NCBI RefSeq assembly: GCF_002583555.1
Contig: NZ_BEGX01000057.1
Location: 229,775-266,030 of the forward strand
Direction: 5' to 3'
Source: Pseudonocardia sp. N23
GTDB lineage: Bacteria; Actinomycetota; Actinomycetes; Mycobacteriales; Pseudonocardiaceae
DNA length: 36,256 nt
A program made the translations under genes and the position numbers. Of this stretch, positions 34,323-36,256 are shown one piece after another. Every line of letters begins with the position of its first letter. Position 1 is the first letter of the stretch. A model generated the notes under the pieces. The model was given only the letters and a program-made list of their open reading frames with translations. It did no database searches and was not told where the DNA came from.

Positions 34323-36173
34323 TCAGGGTGCGACGAGCGTCTGGAACGGGGCCGGCGGACCGACCGGGATCTGCTGGCGCGCAGCGATGTAGCTCGCCAT
34401 GTCGTGGAACAGCGGCGCCGCCGACGCCCCGCCCGCGGGCGCGTCGAGCATGATCCCGATGACGAACCGCGGGTCCTGCGCGGGCAGCATGCCCGCGAAG
34501 GTGATCCAGTACGTCGAGCGGGCGTAGCAACCGCAGGACGGGTCGACCTGCTGGGCCGTGCCCGTCTTGCCCGCGACCTGGTAGCCGTCGACGCCCGCCG
34601 CCGCACCGGTGCCGCGCTGCACGCCCTTGGCGTTCTGCGTGACCGCGGTCAGCATGCCGCGCAACGTCTGCGCCGTCTGCGGGGAGACGACCCGCACCGG
34701 CTCGGGGGGCGGTGGCGCCGTGCGCACCCCGGTCGGGCCCACCGTCGACGCGACGATCCGCGGCGGGATGCGGACGCCGTCGTTGGCCACCGCCTGGTAC
34801 ATGCCCGCCATCTGCAGCACCGTCATCGACAGGCCCTGGCCGATGGGCAGGTTGCCGAACGTCGAACCCGACCAGGTGTCGCGCGCCGGAACCTTGCCCG
34901 CGCTCTCCCCCGGCAGCCCGATTCCCGTCTTCTGGCCGAGGCCGAAGCGGGCGAGCATGTCGGCGAAACGGTCCTCGCCGACCTTCTGCGCCGTCATGAT
35001 CGTGCCGACGTTCGACGACTTCGCCAGTACACCGGTCAGCGTGTAGTGGTCGAGGCCGTGCTTCCACGCGTCGTTGACCGTGCGGTCGGCGACCTTGATG
35101 CTGCCGGGCACGTCGAGCACGTCGTCGGGCTTGGCCACCCCGTACTCCAGCGCCGCCGACATCGTCACGATCTTGTTGACCGAACCCGGCTCGAACGGCG
35201 AGGTCACCGCCGCGTTGCCCATCGCGGCCGGGTCGGACCCCGCCAGGTTCGACGGGTCGAACGTGGTGCCGTTGGCCAGGGCCAGCACCTCGCCCGTCTT
35301 CACGTCGAGCACGACGGCCGAGCCGCCCTTGGCGTTCGTCTTGGCGACGTAGTCCTGGAGCTGGCGCTGGATCGTGTACTGCATGTCGGAGTCGATCGTG
35401 AGCTGGATGTCCGAGCCCGGCACGGCGTCCTGCTGGGCGCGGGTGCTGCCGGGGATGATCGCGGAGCTGCCCTCGGCGGTGTCGACGACCTCGTAGCCGT
35501 CGGTGCCGGCGAGCAGCGCGTCCTGCGAGCTCTCCAGGCCGACCAGACCGGTGAGCTTCTGGTCGCCGCTGTTCCACGACGCCGCCCCGATGACGTTGGC
35601 CGCGAGGCTGCCGCCCGGGTACTGCCGCGACTCGCGCTTCTCCTCGGCGATCTCCGGGAACGCCGCGCGCAGCTCGCGGGCCGCGCCCGGGTCGGCCAGC
35701 GGGGCCAGCACGACGTAGCCCTTGTCGCTGTTCAACGAGGCCAGCAGTGCGTTCGGGTCGCCGCCGGTGCGCGCGGCGACGGCCGTGGCAATCTGCTGCT
35801 TGTAGGCCGCGGCCTGCGCGCCCTTCTGCTGGGTGATCAGCCGCGGGTTGGTGACGAGCGCGCTCGCCTCGGTGCTGAACGCCAGCGGGGTGCCGTTGCG
35901 GTCGAGGATCGAGCCGCGTTCGGCGGGCAGCGGGAACCGGGTGAGGCGCTGCTTCTCCGACGACGCCGTGAGCGAGCCCGACTGGACCGTCTGCACGCTG
36001 ATCAGCTTCACCAGCGACAACGTCAGCAATGCGACCAGCACGAGCCGGCCGATCTTCATCCGGCGTGACGGGTCGCCCGAGCGGGTGGGCGCCGGCCGCG
36101 GCGGGACCGGGCGGCGCGGCGGCGCCGTGCGGGCGGGTCCGGCGGGCCGGGACCGCGGCGGCGCGACCGGCAT
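34323..36173 (-). CDS. ftsI: FtsI/PBP3, septal peptidoglycan transpeptidase
   Basis: This 616-residue class B penicillin-binding protein crosslinks septal peptidoglycan with FtsW. The Pro/Arg-rich cytoplasmic start (1-38) leads into one membrane helix (about 42-60, RLVLVALLTLSLVKLISVQ). A PBP dimerisation domain follows (about 82-250; RGSILDRNGTPLAFS). The transpeptidase has all three motifs: SxxK with Ser331 (GSVNK), SxN (KSSNVG, about 379-384) and KTG with Lys536 (AGKTGTAQQ). No PASTA domain follows. A Cys pair (DPSCGCYARSTYW) lies after the KTG motif. The ATG at 36173 overlaps the stop of the preceding gene (TGATG). Confidence 0.97.
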   Translation of the reverse strand: MPVAPPRSRPAGPARTAPPRRPVPPRPAPTRSGDPSRRMKIGRLVLVALLTLSLVKLISVQTVQSGSLTASSEKQRLTRFPLPAERGSILDRNGTPLAFSTEASALVTNPRLITQQKGAQAAAYKQQIATAVAARTGGDPNALLASLNSDKGYVVLAPLADPGAARELRAAFPEIAEEKRESRQYPGGSLAANVIGAASWNSGDQKLTGLVGLESSQDALLAGTDGYEVVDTAEGSSAIIPGSTRAQQDAVPGSDIQLTIDSDMQYTIQRQLQDYVAKTNAKGGSAVVLDVKTGEVLALANGTTFDPSNLAGSDPAAMGNAAVTSPFEPGSVNKIVTMSAALEYGVAKPDDVLDVPGSIKVADRTVNDAWKHGLDHYTLTGVLAKSSNVGTIMTAQKVGEDRFADMLARFGLGQKTGIGLPGESAGKVPARDTWSGSTFGNLPIGQGLSMTVLQMAGMYQAVANDGVRIPPRIVASTVGPTGVRTAPPPPEPVRVVSPQTAQTLRGMLTAVTQNAKGVQRGTGAAAGVDGYQVAGKTGTAQQVDPSCGCYARSTYWITFAGMLPAQDPRFVIGIMLDAPAGGASAAPLFHDMASYIAARQQIPVGPPAPFQTLVAP

Positions 36174-36256
36174 CAGCCTGCTCCGCCCGCGGTGGTGCCG
36201 GCGGTGCCTGCCGCGGGAGCGTCGGCGTTGGCCTGGGTCAGGGCGTCCTCGGTGGG
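36173..36256 (-). CDS. ftsL: C-terminal end of FtsL-like gene (cut by the window edge)
   Basis: A frame reads in from the window edge for 27 codons (ending ADAPAAGTAGTTAGGAG) and stops at 36173-36175, overlapping the ftsI ATG (TGATG). The position before ftsI is that of ftsL in the dcw cluster, and actinobacterial FtsL proteins often end in such an Ala/Gly/Thr-rich tail. The conserved part lies outside the window, so the name rests on synteny. Confidence 0.6.
   Translation of the reverse strand, partial: PTEDALTQANADAPAAGTAGTTAGGAG

Noticed and set aside
1..36256. Search for mobile elements, defence genes, phage, tRNA or biosynthetic clusters
   Set aside because: No transposase, integrase, terminal repeats, tRNA or modular synthase was seen; composition looks uniform throughout.

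Overview
The window is very GC-rich, compact actinobacterial chromosome. About 25 kb of it (12.4-36.26 kb, minus strand) is a division and cell wall (dcw) cluster. Transcription runs from high to low coordinates: ftsL (last 27 codons only) - ftsI - murE - murF - mraY - murD - ftsW - murG - murC - ftsQ - ftsZ - pgeF - yggS - sepF - yggT - divIVA(wag31) - a membrane/Cys-His protein - T-box - ileS. This gene order, a meso-DAP type MurE (DNPR motif), SepF and DivIVA in place of FtsA/MreB-type partners, a class II (HYGH) IleRS behind an ultrashort T-box, and frequent GTG starts point to Actinomycetota. Pseudonocardia or a near relative in the Pseudonocardiales is my best guess, as an inference.

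The peptidoglycan precursor genes are joined almost end to end. ftsL/ftsI (TGATG), murE/murF (ATGA), murF/mraY (GTGA), mraY/murD (TAGTG), murD/ftsW (ATGA), murG/murC (GTGA) and murC/ftsQ (GTGA) all overlap. The breaks are the 307-bp ftsI-murE gap, the 73-bp ftsW-murG gap, and the ftsQ-ftsZ gap, which holds a hairpin and a good sigma-A-like promoter for ftsZ. Together these genes make UDP-MurNAc-pentapeptide (MurC, MurD, MurE, MurF), lipid I and II (MraY, MurG), polymerise and crosslink it at the septum (FtsW, FtsI), and build the Z ring and its membrane tether (FtsZ, FtsQ, SepF). DivIVA directs polar growth.

The left third (0-12.3 kb) is accessory or housekeeping. On the minus strand lie a GT4 glycosyltransferase, a DMT-type transporter coupled to a DUF998 membrane protein, a small anchored hypothetical protein, an RluD-type pseudouridine synthase, a CPA1 K+/H+ antiporter with an RCK_C tail and an acyltransferase-3 protein. 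On the plus strand lie a CPBP intramembrane protease and a coupled three-gene unit (NarL-family histidine kinase, LuxR-type regulator, DUF4097 surface protein) that resembles LiaRS/LiaG envelope-stress modules. A minus-strand methyltransferase sits between this unit and ileS.

I found no phage, transposon, CRISPR, rRNA or tRNA. No clear wholly new system stands out. The best leads are: (i) the protein between divIVA and ileS with a C-terminal HxxxC...CxxC site; (ii) an FtsQ with about 300 residues of disordered, charged cytoplasmic tail; (iii) a set of apparently leaderless genes sharing a TAGNNT box 6-8 nt before the start codon, plus a possible nine-codon leader peptide overlapping the CPBP protease start; (iv) several long, nearly perfect intergenic palindromes.
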